DNA of 64,000 bases from Prinsepia uniflora. Its lineage: Eukaryota; Streptophyta; Magnoliopsida; Rosales; Rosaceae. This document shows, in pieces, positions 12,092 to 24,006 of this stretch. The DNA lies in the NCBI GenBank assembly GCA_032719365.1, contig CM064865.1:36072065-36136064 (forward strand). The letters are read 5' to 3'. The notes beneath the pieces were generated by a model, which ran no database searches, was not told the origin of the DNA, and was given only the letters and a program-made list of their open reading frames with translations. The translations under genes were made by a program, and so were the position numbers. The first letter of the stretch is position 1, and each line of letters opens with the position of its first letter.

Positions 12092-12291
12092 GAGTCTTTA
12101 AACTCAAAGCATAATCAATAGGCCTCGGGGGATATCACAATAACCGAGTCATTAAACTCAAAACATGTCAATCAAGGGCCCTCCCCCGTCATCAATCAAA
12201 CGGGTCTTTAAACCCAAAACATGATCCAGCAATAGTACCGGGTCTTTAAACCCAAAACATGATCCAGCAATAGTACCGGGTCTTTAAACCC
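12092..12291 (-). repeat. Palindromic repeat array, GAGTCTTTAAACTC type
   Basis: Five units are visible: two of the GAGT...ACTC type and three of the GGGTCTTTAAACCC type. The arm change A to G is matched by T to C, so the inverted ends stay complementary. The last two GGGT units lie inside a short direct duplication with ATGATCCAGCAATAGTACC between. Confidence 0.8.
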
Positions 12292-14045
12292 AAAACCATT
12301 TGTAAATCACAACAAATCCAGAATCCATCGCAAACCAATTTCCCAAGTCAAATTCGAGATCACACTTAATCGAAATGGAACTCATGTCGGAATTTCACAT
12401 TCAAATCCCCAATCATATCCGTCATCCATTCCCGAATCCGAATTCAAAATAATGATTCCGTAAGTCGGCATCCGAAACCGTCATCACGAACCCAAATCCG
12501 AAAATCTACTTTCAAGTTTCCAAAACCCGAAACTCATTCATCAAGCCACTTTTATGAACTGGGCATCAAACCTGAAATCGCTTTTCCCAAAATCCGTTTT
12601 AAATCTTTGAAGTCAAATCGTATTTTAAATACCAAATTCAAATCACCAAAATCACGGTCAAACCACAACATACTCGAAATCTCGTAAAACGTGCACATCC
12701 GTAATAATCCGGAAATACGTGTCAAAACCGTAAATCATACTCACAATCATAGTCAAAATATCATCAAAACCTGATACGTACAAATCATATAAAATCATTC
12801 ATTAAACCATCATGAAAACATTGGAGAAACCATAGCCTCGAAATACGTGCAATTGCGTATTGCATATCAAAATACGTATAAATATGAAAATCACAATTAC
12901 CATAAGCATAAGCATATGAATCATAATTATAAAGCATAGAAAACAATTATGCATGCATTGAAGTTTAGAAAACAAAGTCCACTCACACACCGTCCGAACT
13001 GCTCGCTTCCGAGCTGCACGTTTTTCCATAATTTCCGACATTTTTCGAGAATCCCAAATCTTGTCCAAAATCATTACTCAGGGTCACTAATGAATTAATT
13101 CACATCATATTAATTTCCCATAATTTTCTGGGAATTAATTACGAATGAAAAACGTAACATAAACATTCGGACCCTCGAAACAATGTCGAAACGATGTCTG
13201 ATTAACTCGAAACCAACGCTAAAATGTCTGTTACATTGTATAGAACAAAAGTCATGTTGAACTCACCTCGGGAATCATGTCCACGCGCCCTCACGTGCCG
13301 CCGTGAGTGGCTGCGCGTGAAGCCCACGCGCCTTGCTACAGTATGGCTACAGTGTTCTTCCTTACCCGAACACCTGTAAAACGGGTCTTTTAGCCCGCAT
13401 CTTGACCCGATTAAATCTCTATCAAATTCAACTTAAATTCCTCAATTAATCCATAATGTAGCATTGCAATAAACTTAATTAAGGGTCTATAACATTCATT
13501 CCAATCATCACGGCCTAAAACCAACTCAATTGAATTCAAGTTTTAATCAAGGTTCATCGTCCCAGTTCATCAAACAGTTACTGATTTCTTCAATTACTTA
13601 GTTAGGAAGCATCGTAGACTTACTTTAAAGATGATTTTTGCAATCAATTTCACAAGAACTTACCTCCAATTACACGAACTCAAGCTCGCGATTTCTGGAA
13701 TTTCGTCACGTCTGTTCATGGCTCCACGAGCTTCGAATTTGAATTTCTTGATTTGGATCGGCTAATAAAGGTCTCAGAAGGCGTAATCTAACCTTAATTT
13801 GACTTGGGCTGGTCTAAAACTGAAAATTCGAACTTACATTAAACCAAGAACGGTTTCGGATTTTTGAACTCTACTTTCACCGTTTTCATCACTTTCCTTC
13901 TTCTCTCTCAATCTCAGAACTCTGTTCTTCCTCTCTTCAATCTGTTTCAGCTCTCAGTTTTTCTCAATTTGGTCTTGGGAAGGTCGATCACTCTCCATGG
14001 TGGTCTGGTCTCTGTTTTTCTATTTCAAAACACCAACACAGCACT

Positions 14046-14050
14046 GTGCA
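14046..14050. repeat. Target-site duplication GTGCA (left of LARD1)
   Basis: GTGCA immediately precedes the LTR start TGTAACGACC at 14051 and recurs at 23571-23575 right after the other LTR end, as expected for a 5-bp LTR-element insertion. Confidence 0.9.
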
Positions 14051-14564
14051 TGTAACGACCCGTCCCAAATTCCTAGATTAGATTAGTGACTAATCACGAT
14101 TAGTGAGGCTAATCCGTGATTAGTAGAGCGAAATCGGACGAACGATGCGAAGTGACCGTTTGCCCCTAGTGGTGGCAAAACGTTGACTTTTTAATTGGGC
14201 GGTCAAATGGACTTTGACCGATGACCGTGACGTAGTTCGTGACATCACGAGTTCATAGACAGGTGGCACGTTCAATTCCGACGTTCGAGGAAGAAGTTAT
14301 GACGTTCGGAAGTTTAGGGGCATTTTGGTAATTTTGGTTAAATGGGGTCAAATGTTGACTTTTTGACCGGGAGGTCCGATGGCCGAGGGCCGAAGACCGT
14401 TACGTAGATAAGGACGATACGAATCCATAGGCAGGCGGCACACTGAAATCGGACTTCAAACGTGAGAGTTATGGGTCACGGAAGTTCGATTTCACTATGC
14501 ACGAACTTCGAAACGGGGACGTTTCGGCGAAATCTGATTGGGTGGATATTTTGGTGGGCCCCAT

Positions 14565-14590
14565 GGATGAGTGACAAGTGTCACTCATCC
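14565..14590 (+). repeat. 26-nt palindrome in family A LTR
   Basis: GGATGAGTGACA (14565-14576), loop AG, TGTCACTCATCC (14579-14590): twelve perfect pairs. Counterparts are at about 20882-20907 (one mismatch), 56682-56707 and, in an otherwise G-like LTR, 63274-63299. Confidence 0.88.
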
Positions 14591-15318
14591 CATTGCTTTG
14601 ATCCCCCAAAATGTGGATCTAAATAATTAAATATTATTATTTTAATTATTTTATAATTTAACCTAACAACTATTAATCCTAACCATCCATTTCAACCCTA
14701 CCTTTTAATCCTCACCCTTCATCCCTCATTCTCTCATCTGATTTCATCCCCTTCATTCTTCACACACACCCGAAACCCCATAACCCAAAATCCTCCATTT
14801 TCTCCATTTTCTTCCAAAAACCGAAACACACACACACCATCACCATTCATTGCTTGGGTGTGATCGTGAGTGACGGGAGGGAAGGACAGAGAGGCTGGGA
14901 CGGCGAGTCACGGCGACGGACGACGGAGGACACGGCGGAGGAGCTCGACCCGTGAGGTGAAAATATTTAAAAATCCAAGTTTTGTTTTTGTTAGGTTTTA
15001 ATTGAAACTAATGATTGGGTTGTGCTTCTGGGGGACCTAGGAGAGAAATGGGAATGTTTTCGAAGGTTAGAGCGGCCTGGAACAGCCGTGAACGGCGGAG
15101 GAATGCACGGCCGCCATGGCCAAACTCGAAGGTATGGTTTTCGATGTTTTTCTTCCATTTTAAGGTCATAGGACTGTAGGTTAGGATTAGAGGATGAAAA
15201 TGGGACAAACAGGAAGCATTTTGGTGGTCGGACGGCGGAGAACCGGCCGGGTCAAGTCGCGGGTCATGGCGACCCGGTTGTAGGGTTCGGGTCGACCCGT
15301 CGAGTGGTTGAAGGCGGT

Positions 15319-15612
15319 GACGTGGCATGATGACATGGCACCTGTCAGATTGTCAGGTGACGTGGACCACTCATCAGCCGACACGTGTCACATGTCAGTG
15401 CACAGTCAGCACTGACATGTCAGTGACGTGGCCCAATCAGGGGCTGACACGTGGCACTGACGTGGACCAGTGCCGTGATGACACGTGGCACTGACAGTAC
15501 AGTGACGTGGACCAATGTGAGCATGACACGTGGCACCTGTCAGAGTCTGACATGTCAGACCTGACAGCTGTCAGATGACGTCATGCTGACGTCAGCGATG
15601 ACGTCAGCGGGT
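15319..15612 (+). promoter_or_regulatory. Cluster of TGACGTGG, ACACGTGG and TGACGTCA words in LARD1 LTR
   Basis: By eye about five TGACGTGG, four GACACGTG(G/T) and three TGACGTCA occur in roughly 300 bp, with many TGTCAG/CTGACA inverted words. TGACGT and CACGTG cores are the known targets of plant bZIP factors (TGA, ABF/G-box types). A promoter or enhancer role for the LTR is inferred. The same cluster is at 21637-21930, and weaker forms at 57385-57560 and 52790-53000. Confidence 0.6.
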
Positions 15613-16324
15613 ACTGTAGCTGGCGTGTGAAGCCCACGCGCAGCCACTTCAGGCGGCGCGTGAGGGCGCGTGGCAGGGAATTTGGGAAAGTGTTCAACAT
15701 ACGAAATCTTCTATTCGATGTAACGAACATTTTGAGACTGGTTACGTGTCGATCGGACACCGTCTCGATATGTTTCGGGGCATCAGAAGGTTTAGGTTCG
15801 GGATTAAAAATAGTTAAAAATACGGGAAAATTACGGGGCTTTAGTGGGAGGTTAATTACGTAGTTAGTAACCTTATATTACGATTTGGACAGGTTCGGGA
15901 GTCCCGGTGATGGTGATCGGCTCGGGGAGCCGTATGGCACGCAAATCGAGGCGGCAGCTCGGACGTTCTGTGAGTGGACCTTGTTTTCTAAATTGGTGCA
16001 TGCATAAATGTTTATTGTATGTTTTATTACTTGTTTGATGATGCCATGGGTGCATTTGTGTGTGGTTACGTATAAGCACGTATTTCGAGGTTTAAGCCTT
16101 ATACGGTGCTTATACGGGTCTGTATTTCTTTATTCGTTTTAATGAAATGGCTTTGGATTTATAAAAGGATAAACACGGGTATGAGACCCATTTGGTTTTG
16201 TCTCGGGCATATGACCTCAGATTCCGGGCACGGTGCCCAGCTGATGTCCTATGTTTGGGCACGAGACCCAATCATTTTACGGTTTTGATTTCAGGTCAGG
16301 GAACCTTAAATGGATTCCCAGGTT

Positions 16325-16505
16325 CATGACGGTTTATGGGAACCGGCATGAACCCTTGTTGGTTATTACGATACATGACGGTTTATGGGAACCGGCATGT
16401 TACCTCGGTTATGTTATTACGGTACATGACGGTTTATGGGAACCGGCATGTTACCTGATTATGGATATTATGGATTCATGACGGTTCAGGGGAACCGGTC
16501 ATGAA
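16325..16505 (+). repeat. Four ~50-bp tandem repeats with internal hairpin
   Basis: Units start at 16325, 16374, 16425 and 16477 with CATGACGGTTTATGGG or a close variant, then AACCGGCATG. CGGTT/AACCG and CATG/CATG can pair within each unit. The 3' LTR has the same series from 22642, and the solo LTR at 56163 has a decayed form near 57951-58160. Confidence 0.8.
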
Positions 16506-17056
16506 TGTTTATGTTATGTATATATATGTTCGTCTACCTTCCTTTACATGTTCTACTATCTCCTCCGGGGAGGGTCGTTGGCCTGGGTGGACCCCGGAGT
16601 AGTCACGGAGCACCGACTGAGTGGAGTCACCCCCCAGTTGGGTTCCTTACACACAGGATTTGGGCAGTGGCCCGTATGGTCGTTTTCATTGTGGTCCTTT
16701 CGACCTTGGTTTATATCTGCTTTGGGCTTAGTCCCACATATGGTTTGTTTTGGATAAATGGTTTTCGAATGCATGCATGCTTTTTAGTGGAGGGTACAAA
16801 GGTTTTCTCGTTAAAATGTTTTTATAAACTTTTGTTTTGTCCACTCACAGTTTTTAATGTTTTGACTGCCCTTCAGGTTGACATCGGATGTGGACTATAG
16901 CAGAGACCGAGATATCACATGCCTCCTCCGGATCCTGGCATACTCTGATAGCCCGGGAGGGCAAAGGACGAAAATATCCCTTGTCTGACACTTCGTGTCA
17001 GATGGGAGCAGGGTCATCCCGCACTAATCCCGGGGGGATTGGGATGGGTCCTGTCA

Positions 17057-20000
17057 ACGTGGTATCAGAGCGGGGTTGTCTCTATTCGAGCAACCGTGTA
17101 GCTCTTGGAGTATGTACGCAGGTCGAGGATGTGATATCTCAAGGGGCTGCAGTTCGTGGTCAACCTGATTGTTGGGGTGCCGGTACGATAGTTAGTAGGA
17201 TTGGCATGCCTTGGTTCGGCATTCGATGCCGGGGTTGCCGTAGTTCTGTCGTGGATGATAGTGTGGGACCCTACAAAGGGATAAACAGTATTTTCGAGTT
17301 TTGACCGTGAGACGGTTAGTTGGGATCGTCTTTCACGATGTCGTAGGATCGGTTCCGACGACTGGTTTGGAGTTGCGACCACTCGATGGTCGGACTTGGG
17401 TTGGGTTAAATGGATTTACTGCGGTTGGCAGTTAGTTATCGGTTTCGGGGAATCCTGGTTGGATTGTCGGTAGGATTGGATTGACGTTTTTACGATGTCA
17501 AGACCGCGGGGTCGGTCAGGTTGTTGATGTTACTGCTTTTCGCAGTTGGGTTCCGAGGAACTCTAGGTGTGATTGTGGAACCCTACCTTGGTAGGTATGG
17601 TTCGGGAAGGCGAGTTGACTGGTGGTTTGACTTGGACGACTATTCGGATTTGGATTCGGTAGTCGGTCTAGTCATGTCAGCTTGTGTTGGGACTGCACTT
17701 CGCAGTCAGGGTTGTACGTATCGGTTAGACCGAGTTGGTTGTCGTGCTACTTCAGTTGTGGGTTGGTGCAACTAAGGTCACGGGTGACCTGGTAGACAAC
17801 ATTGGGATAGTCGAGTTGCGACTGGTTAGAGTTTGGTTGGACAGGTTACCAGGGTTGGTACTTGTCGATGGAATCCCTAAGTGGGATACAGAGTAGTTGG
17901 TACGGGCGATTGATTCCGTTGGATACGGAGTCTGGATATAGCGAGGTCTGGTAGTGAGGTCTGCACGAGTCTATGGAAGGCACTACTACCGAGAGTGGTT
18001 GTAGCTGTGGTTGTTGGGAATCAGGGACGTTCAGGGGACGTTTTCTTTTCTCGTATGAGTTGTCAGGATGACTGTACTCATAATTATTAGGTACGAGGGA
18101 GACTGAGTTTCTCCAATATGAGTTGAGGTACGGGATCGTCGCTCGGTATGAGCGGAGATCCAGGGTTGTCAGATTTGCACCCGGTGTGCCGATACTGATA
18201 CTGATACTGGTGATAGTGCATTGGTGCTGGTACTAGTGCTGGTGCTGGTGCCGGTGATCGTGATGGCGATGAGTTACGAGTCGGGAAGCGACTCCGTCGA
18301 GATGGGCATATGTTCGGTATCTGTGGTTCGGGAGTGGATCACGGATAGTTAGGGTACAAGTGGTTGATGTCTGGGTACGTTGTTTCCAATCTTGTTGGAA
18401 CTTCGAAATCGCGAGAGGTTGCGATTGAGGTGACGAGAGGAATGCGGGTTTTCCGCATTGGTATTGGGTATGTCGAAGTCGTTTGGGTGACTGTCGAAGT
18501 CGTTTGGGTGACTTCTCAGGTTCTACCATAATTGATGGTGGTAGATGATATTGATGATGTAGATGTTGTTGGTTGTCACTAGTACACTGATCGTGTATTA
18601 GGTGACTCAGATTTCTCATTTTCTGCTTGGTGGCAGACGATGTTGGATTACGTGGCGTGGTGAGTGCAACGGGGTTTTGGTTGCATTCACTTAGGATGGA
18701 TTATTCGATCATTCTTGATTTTTCCTCGGTGGAATGACAAGGATCGATACGAGGTAATCAGTGGTAACCCACAGTCTCGGCGTGTCTCGTCGTTGACTAA
18801 TCTGTTTAGATGTGGGGAATGGTTGAGGACTTTGGACGTCGTGACGATCGGGGATCGTAACGTCTATGGTCGGTTGACGTAGTGTTGGATCTGGATTGTG
18901 ATTTGGATGTCCAGATAGGTGGAGCGTTTATTACTCTTACTTGGATGTTGAGTGAAGCATGATGGGACTGAACTTCTTTTCGAGGTAAATCCCATATGGC
19001 TTATTACTCGCCTGAGTAGTTGTCCGATGAGTAGGTGTCTGACGAGGCCAGATTTTGTCTGACCTAGTGTTGTGTTGATGTTGGAATTGACTTCCCTATG
19101 AAGTCAATCGTTGGTAATAGGGTAATCGGTTTAGCGGGTAACCGATAGGTTTGGTTTTGGTACGTCTCGGTAGACGTGAACGATATTTCAGGTTTTGGAA
19201 TCAGATTTCTGGATGACGATTCAGGATTTGATTTTGGAACTTGAAAGAGGATTTCTGTATTTGGGTTTTGGAATCGGATTCTGGGTGACGATTCAGGATT
19301 TGATTCTAGAGCTTGACTATAGATTTTCTTTTATGGATTTGGGTTCGGAATGGTTATTCCTAATACTAGTTTACGGAATGATGATTTCGGATTTGAATTT
19401 GGACATGATTATGGATATGATTTCTGGGTTTGGATTCGGGATTTCTTACGAAATTGCGGATTCGGATTCGGATTTGGAAATAGATAATGGGTTGGAGTTT
19501 CGATTTGTCTAGATCGGACAGATGGACTCCATAATTGAAACGTGATTGACTACAACCTAGGTGGTTGTAGGCTGATTGATGGGTAGATGTACGTACCTGG
19601 TTCGTTGTTCGAGGTACGACACCGGGCAGACTTGGGATGTCTGGTGACGGTATATAGGTTATACCGGTGGTGCGTTGGAGAGCGTATTGGTAGTCGGATT
19701 GGTTCTGATACCATCAGATTAGTTGAGGTCGTGGACTGGACATTGGATACTGTGCAGTGGGTCATGATATTTCTGATGGGTCTAGTTACACACAGGTCGA
19801 GTGTTTTGTTAGTATGCATATACTCCGGTTGAGTGAGTTGGTGGTTAGTATAACCACAAGGGAGTATAGTGTTAGTTTTCGACTGACGACTGTTAAGTGG
19901 TGACGGTCTGTCGGAGGTGTCAGCGTGGATCGTTGAGTGAGGTCTGATGACTCCCAGTGGGAGCAGACGTCAGGATATCTTAGTGAGTGAGTAAGGAACC

Positions 20001-20366
20001 GTAGAGTTGTTTATGTCAGCGAAAGGGTAGATTTGACAAGTGGGTCGATCATAGGATACTTGGGCTACTCTGATACTGACAGGTGGTGTCAGTTCGGAGC
20101 GTACGACTTCTGCTATTCGACGTGGTCGAATGTAGACGAGGCGACATGAGCGTTAGTGGTACGTCTGGTTGCAGACGAGTAAGTATTGTTCTAGTTGGTT
20201 GGTGTACGAGGGTACACGTATTTCAAGGTCGATTCTACCTTCCACGAGGTGGATGTGGAATCAGAATAGTTGGCGTTTCGAGAAAGGAACTAAATTAAGG
20301 AGGGAAGAACGGTTGGGTTTAGGTCGGTTGGAATTTCGGGGACGAAATTAATTAAGGAGGGAAGGT
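17057..20366 (+). other. LARD1 internal region, non-coding
   Basis: 3310 bp with no recognisable retroelement protein and only short open frames (the longest about 138 codons, starting inside the LTR). It contains a GATACT/GGTGCT simple-repeat tract (about 18190-18260) and a TTCGGATTTGG-rich stretch (about 19190-19500) that also occurs inside family C LTRs. Short parts align by eye with the LARD2 internal region, for example GACCGCGGGGTCGGTCAGG (17501-17519). A palindrome AATTTCG/CGAAATT (20332-20349) and polypurine tract (20354-20365) close it; a second polypurine-like copy AAGGAGGGAAG lies at about 20297-20307. Confidence 0.8.
17060..17071 (+). promoter_or_regulatory. LARD1 primer-binding site
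   Basis: TGGTATCAGAGC, three bases after the 5' LTR, identical to the gypsy primer site at 4873-4884. Confidence 0.9.
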
Positions 20367-23300
20367 TGTAACGACCCGTCCCAAATTCCTAGATTAAATT
20401 AGTGACTAATCACGATTAGTGAGGCTAATCCGTGATTAGTAGAGCGAAATCGGACGAACGATGCGAAGTGACCGTTTTGCCCCTAGTGGTGGCAAAACGT
20501 TGACTTTTTAATTGGGCGGTCAAATGGACTTTGACCGATGACCGTGACGTAGTTCGTGACATCACGAGTTCATAGACAGGTGGCACGTTCAATTCCGACG
20601 TTCGAGGAAGAAGTTATGACGTTCGGAAGTTTAGGGGCATTTTGGTAATTTTGGTTAAATGGGGACAAATGTTGACTTTTTGACCGGGAGGTCCGATGGC
20701 CGAGGGCCGAAGACCGTTACGTAGATAAGGACGATACGAATACATAGGCAGGCGGCACACTGAAATCGGACTTCAAACGGGAGAGTTATGGGTCACGGAA
20801 GTTCGATTTCACTATGCACGAACTTCGAGATGGGGACATTTCGGCGAAATCTGATTGGGTGGATATTTTGGTGGGGCCCATGGATGAGTGACAAGTGTCG
20901 CTCATCCCATTGCTTTGATCCCCCAAAATGTGGATCTAAATAATTAAATATTATTATTTTAATTATTTTATAATTTAACCTAACAACTATTAATCCTAAC
21001 CATCCATTTCAACCCTACCTTTTAATCCTCACCCTTCATCCCTCATTCTCTCATCTGATTTCATCCCCTTCATTCTTCACACACACCCGAAACCCCATAA
21101 CCCAAAATCCTCCATTTTCTCCATTTTCTTCCAAAAACCGAAACACACACACACCATCACCATTCATTGCTTGGGTGTGACCGTGAGTGACGGGAAGGAA
21201 AGACAGAGAGGCTGGGACGGCGAGTCACGGCGACGGACGACGGAGGACACGGCGGAGGAGCTCGACCCGTGAGGTGAAAATATTTAAAAATCCAAGTTTT
21301 GTTTTTGTTAGGTTTTAATTGAAACTAATGATTGGGTTGTGCTTCTGGGGGACCTAGGAGAGAAATGGGAATGTTTTCGAAGGTTAGAGCGGCCTGGAAC
21401 AGCCGTGAACGGCGGAGGAATGCACGGCCGCCATGGCCAAACTCGAAGGTATGGTTTTCGATGTTTTTCTTCCATTTTAAGGTCATAGGACTGTAGGTTA
21501 GGATTAGAGGATGAAAATGGGACAAACAGGAAGCATTTTGGTGGTCGGACGGCGGAGAACCGGCCGGGTCAAGTCGCGGGTCACGGCGACCTGGTTGCAG
21601 GGTTCGGGTCGACCCGTCGAGTGGTTGAAGGCGGTGATGTGGCATGATGACGTGGCACCTGTCAGATTGTCAGGTGACGTGGACCACTCATCAGCCGACA
21701 CGTGTCACATGTCAGTGCACAGTCAGCACTGACATGTCAGTGACGTGGCCCAATCAGGGGCTGACACGTGGCACTGACGTGGACCAGTGCCGTGATGACA
21801 CGTGGCACTGACAGTACAGTGACGTGGACCAATGGGAGCATGACACGTGGCACCTGTTAGAGTCTGACATGTCAGACCTGACAGCTGTCAGATGACGTCA
21901 TGCTGACGTCAGCGATGACGTCAGCGGGTACTGTAGCTGGCGCGTGAAGCCCACGCGCAGCCACTTCAGGCGGCACGTGAGGGCGCGTGGCAGGGAATTT
22001 GGGAAAGTGTTCAACATACGAAATCTTCTATTCGATGTAACGAACATTTTGAGACTGGTTTCGTGTCGATCTGACACCGTCTCGATATGTTTCGGGGCAT
22101 CGGAAGGTTTAGGTTCGGGATTAAAAATAGTTAAAAATACGGGAAAATTACGGGGCTTTAGTGGGAGGTTAATTACGTAGTTAGTAACCTTATATTACGA
22201 TTTGGACAGGTTCGGGAGTCCCGGTGACGGTGATCGGCTCGGGGAACCGTATGGCACGCAAATCGAGGCGGCAGCTCGGACGTTCTGTGAGTGGACCTTG
22301 TTTTCTAAATTGGTGCATGCATAAATGTTTATTGTATGTTTTATTACTTGTTTGATGATGCCATGGGTGCATTTGTGTGTGGTTACGTATAAGCACGTAT
22401 TTCGAGGTTTAAGCCTTATACGGTGCTTATACGGGTCTGTATTTCTTTATTCGTTTTAATGAAATGGCTTTGGATTTATAAAAGGATAAACTCAGGTATG
22501 AGACACATTTGGTTTTGTCTCGGGCATATGACCTCAGATTCCGGGCACGGTGCCCAGCTGATGTCCTATGTTTGGGCACGAGACCCAATCACTTTACGGT
22601 TTTGATTTCAGGTCAGGGAACCTTAAATGGATTCCCAGGTTCATGACGGTTTATGGGAACCGGCATGAACCCTTGTTGGTTATTACGGTACATGACGGTT
22701 TATGGGAACCGGCATGTTACCTCGGTTATGTTATTACGGTACATGACGGTTTATGGGAACCGGCATGTTACCTGATTATGGATATTATGGATTCATGACG
22801 GTTCAGGGGAACCGGTCATGAATGTTTATGTTATGTATATATATGTTCGTCTACCTTCCTTTACATGTTCTACTATCTCCTCCGGGGAGGGTCGTTGGCC
22901 TGGGTGGACCCCGGAGTAGTCACGGAGCACCGACTGAGTGGAGTCACCCCCCAGTTGGGTTCCTTACTCTCAGGAAGGCTACGGTTACTATTACCTCGGG
23001 TAGGGTCAGTGGTCTGCGGACATTGACCTTGACTTTGAGATGACTCGGATTGAGACCCGGGTAGCACGCGCGTGGCTTTGGATACCGTGACAGGATTGGT
23101 TGTGTGACTTATGTATATGTATGTGATGGATATATGATATATGATATGTGGTGTGTACAGGTGTGCACAGGATTTGGGCAGTGGCCCGTATGGTCGTTTT
23201 CATTGTGGTCCTTTCGACCTTGGTTTATATCTGCTTTGGGCTTAGTCCCACATATGGTTTGTTTTGGATAAATGGTTTTCGAATGCATGCATGCTTTTTA

Positions 23301-23570
23301 GTGGAGGGTACAAAGGTCTTCTCGTTAAAATGTTTTTATAAACTTTTGTTTTGTCCACTCACAGTTTTTAATGTTTTGACTGCCCTTCAGGTTGACATCG
23401 GATGTGGACTGTAGCAGAGACCGAGATATCACATGCCTCCTCTGGATCCTGGCGTACTCTGAAAGCCCGGGAGGGCAAAGGACGAAAATATCCCTTGTCT
23501 GACACTTCGTGTCAGACGGGAGCAGGGTCATCCCGCACTAATCCCGGGGGGATTGGGATGGGTCCTGTCA
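20367..23570 (+). repeat. LARD1 3' LTR (family A)
   Basis: 3204 bp, TGTAACGACCC to TCCTGTCA, followed by target duplication GTGCA (23571-23575). It keeps the ~200-bp segment missing from the 5' LTR (about 22970-23165). Cassette arms are at 22285-22296 and 23353-23364. Confidence 0.92.
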
Positions 23571-23575
23571 GTGCA

Positions 23576-24006
23576 CCTGTTCCCAAACCACTAACACTCT
23601 ATTGCAAAAACAATTCACCAGTACTCAGCCCAACCAGCCACTAATCCATCCTTTCTTAGTGACAATTGTCACTTAATTTGTAAACAATTCTCCTAACAAT
23701 CCACTCACGGCTGTTTTCAAACTACACCCTCAAAATTACCATTTTACCCTTTCTTCACATAATTACCAAAATGCCCTTCCTCGTTCTAGAATCATAACTT
23801 ACTTGTCCGAAGTCCGATTTCAGTGTGCCGCCTGTCGTTGAACTCAGGGCATCGAGACCTTCCTAATGGTATTCGAATTACATGAAAAGATCATGTCGCT
23901 TGAAAAGTCAATAAATTGCCCATTCTTAACCAAATTACCGAATTACCCTTGAACTTCCGAACATCATAACTTTCCCCTTGAATGTCGGAATCGGATGTGC
24001 CACTTG
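23576..24006 (-). repeat. Minus-strand family C LTR, part 2
   Basis: Continuation of the LTR at 12059-14050 after LARD1. It carries the reverse complement of the shared 5' LTR block (for example GTGCCGCCTGTCGTTGAACTC and CATCATAACTTTCCCC). It ends in ACTTG (24002-24006), the target duplication of the next insertion. Confidence 0.78.

Larger units (their letters stand above)
12059..14050 (-). repeat. Minus-strand family C LTR, part 1 (host of later insertions)
   Basis: The sequence is the reverse complement of a family C LTR: an array of GAGTCTTTAAACTC units (12092-12291), the arm GTCCACTCAC (12977-12986), and the GC-rich hairpin region near 13290-13340. Its 3' end (in LTR sense) is cut off by the gypsy array at 12058, and it is interrupted at 14050 by LARD1. 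It continues at 23576-24006 and 39761-39922. The open frames here are short and show no known domain. A 26-bp segment (12059-12084) is repeated at 13013-13038. Confidence 0.75.
14051..17056 (+). repeat. LARD1 5' LTR (family A)
   Basis: 3006 bp, TGTAACGACCC to TCCTGTCA. It has the shared 5' block, a 26-nt palindrome (14565-14590), a dense cluster of TGACG/CACGTG words (15319-15612), the GC-rich hairpin near 15626-15660, cassette arms CTGTGAGTGGAC (15968-15979) and GTCCACTCACAG (16839-16850), and four ~50-bp repeats at 16325-16505. Relative to the 3' LTR it lacks about 200 bp between roughly 16650 and 16655. Open frames inside (for example 16505-16900) are not conserved coding sequence. Confidence 0.92.
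14051..23570 (+). mobile_element. LARD1: complete non-autonomous LTR element without coding domains
   Basis: A 9520-bp element with two LTRs (14051-17056 and 20367-23570), an initiator-Met primer site (17060-17071), a polypurine tract (20354-20365) and a perfect 5-bp target duplication GTGCA. The 3310-bp internal region has no gag, protease, RT, RNase H or integrase motif in any frame. Such elements are called LARDs (large retrotransposon derivatives) and must borrow proteins from a coding element. The primer site, polypurine tract with its palindrome, and parts of the LTR match the gypsy array at 1-12058, so a related chromovirus is the likely helper (inference). Confidence 0.92.

Noticed and set aside
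16505..16900. 131-codon open frame in LARD1 5' LTR
   Set aside because: The 3' LTR has a ~200-bp segment inside this frame, so the frame exists only because of the deletion; not a conserved protein.
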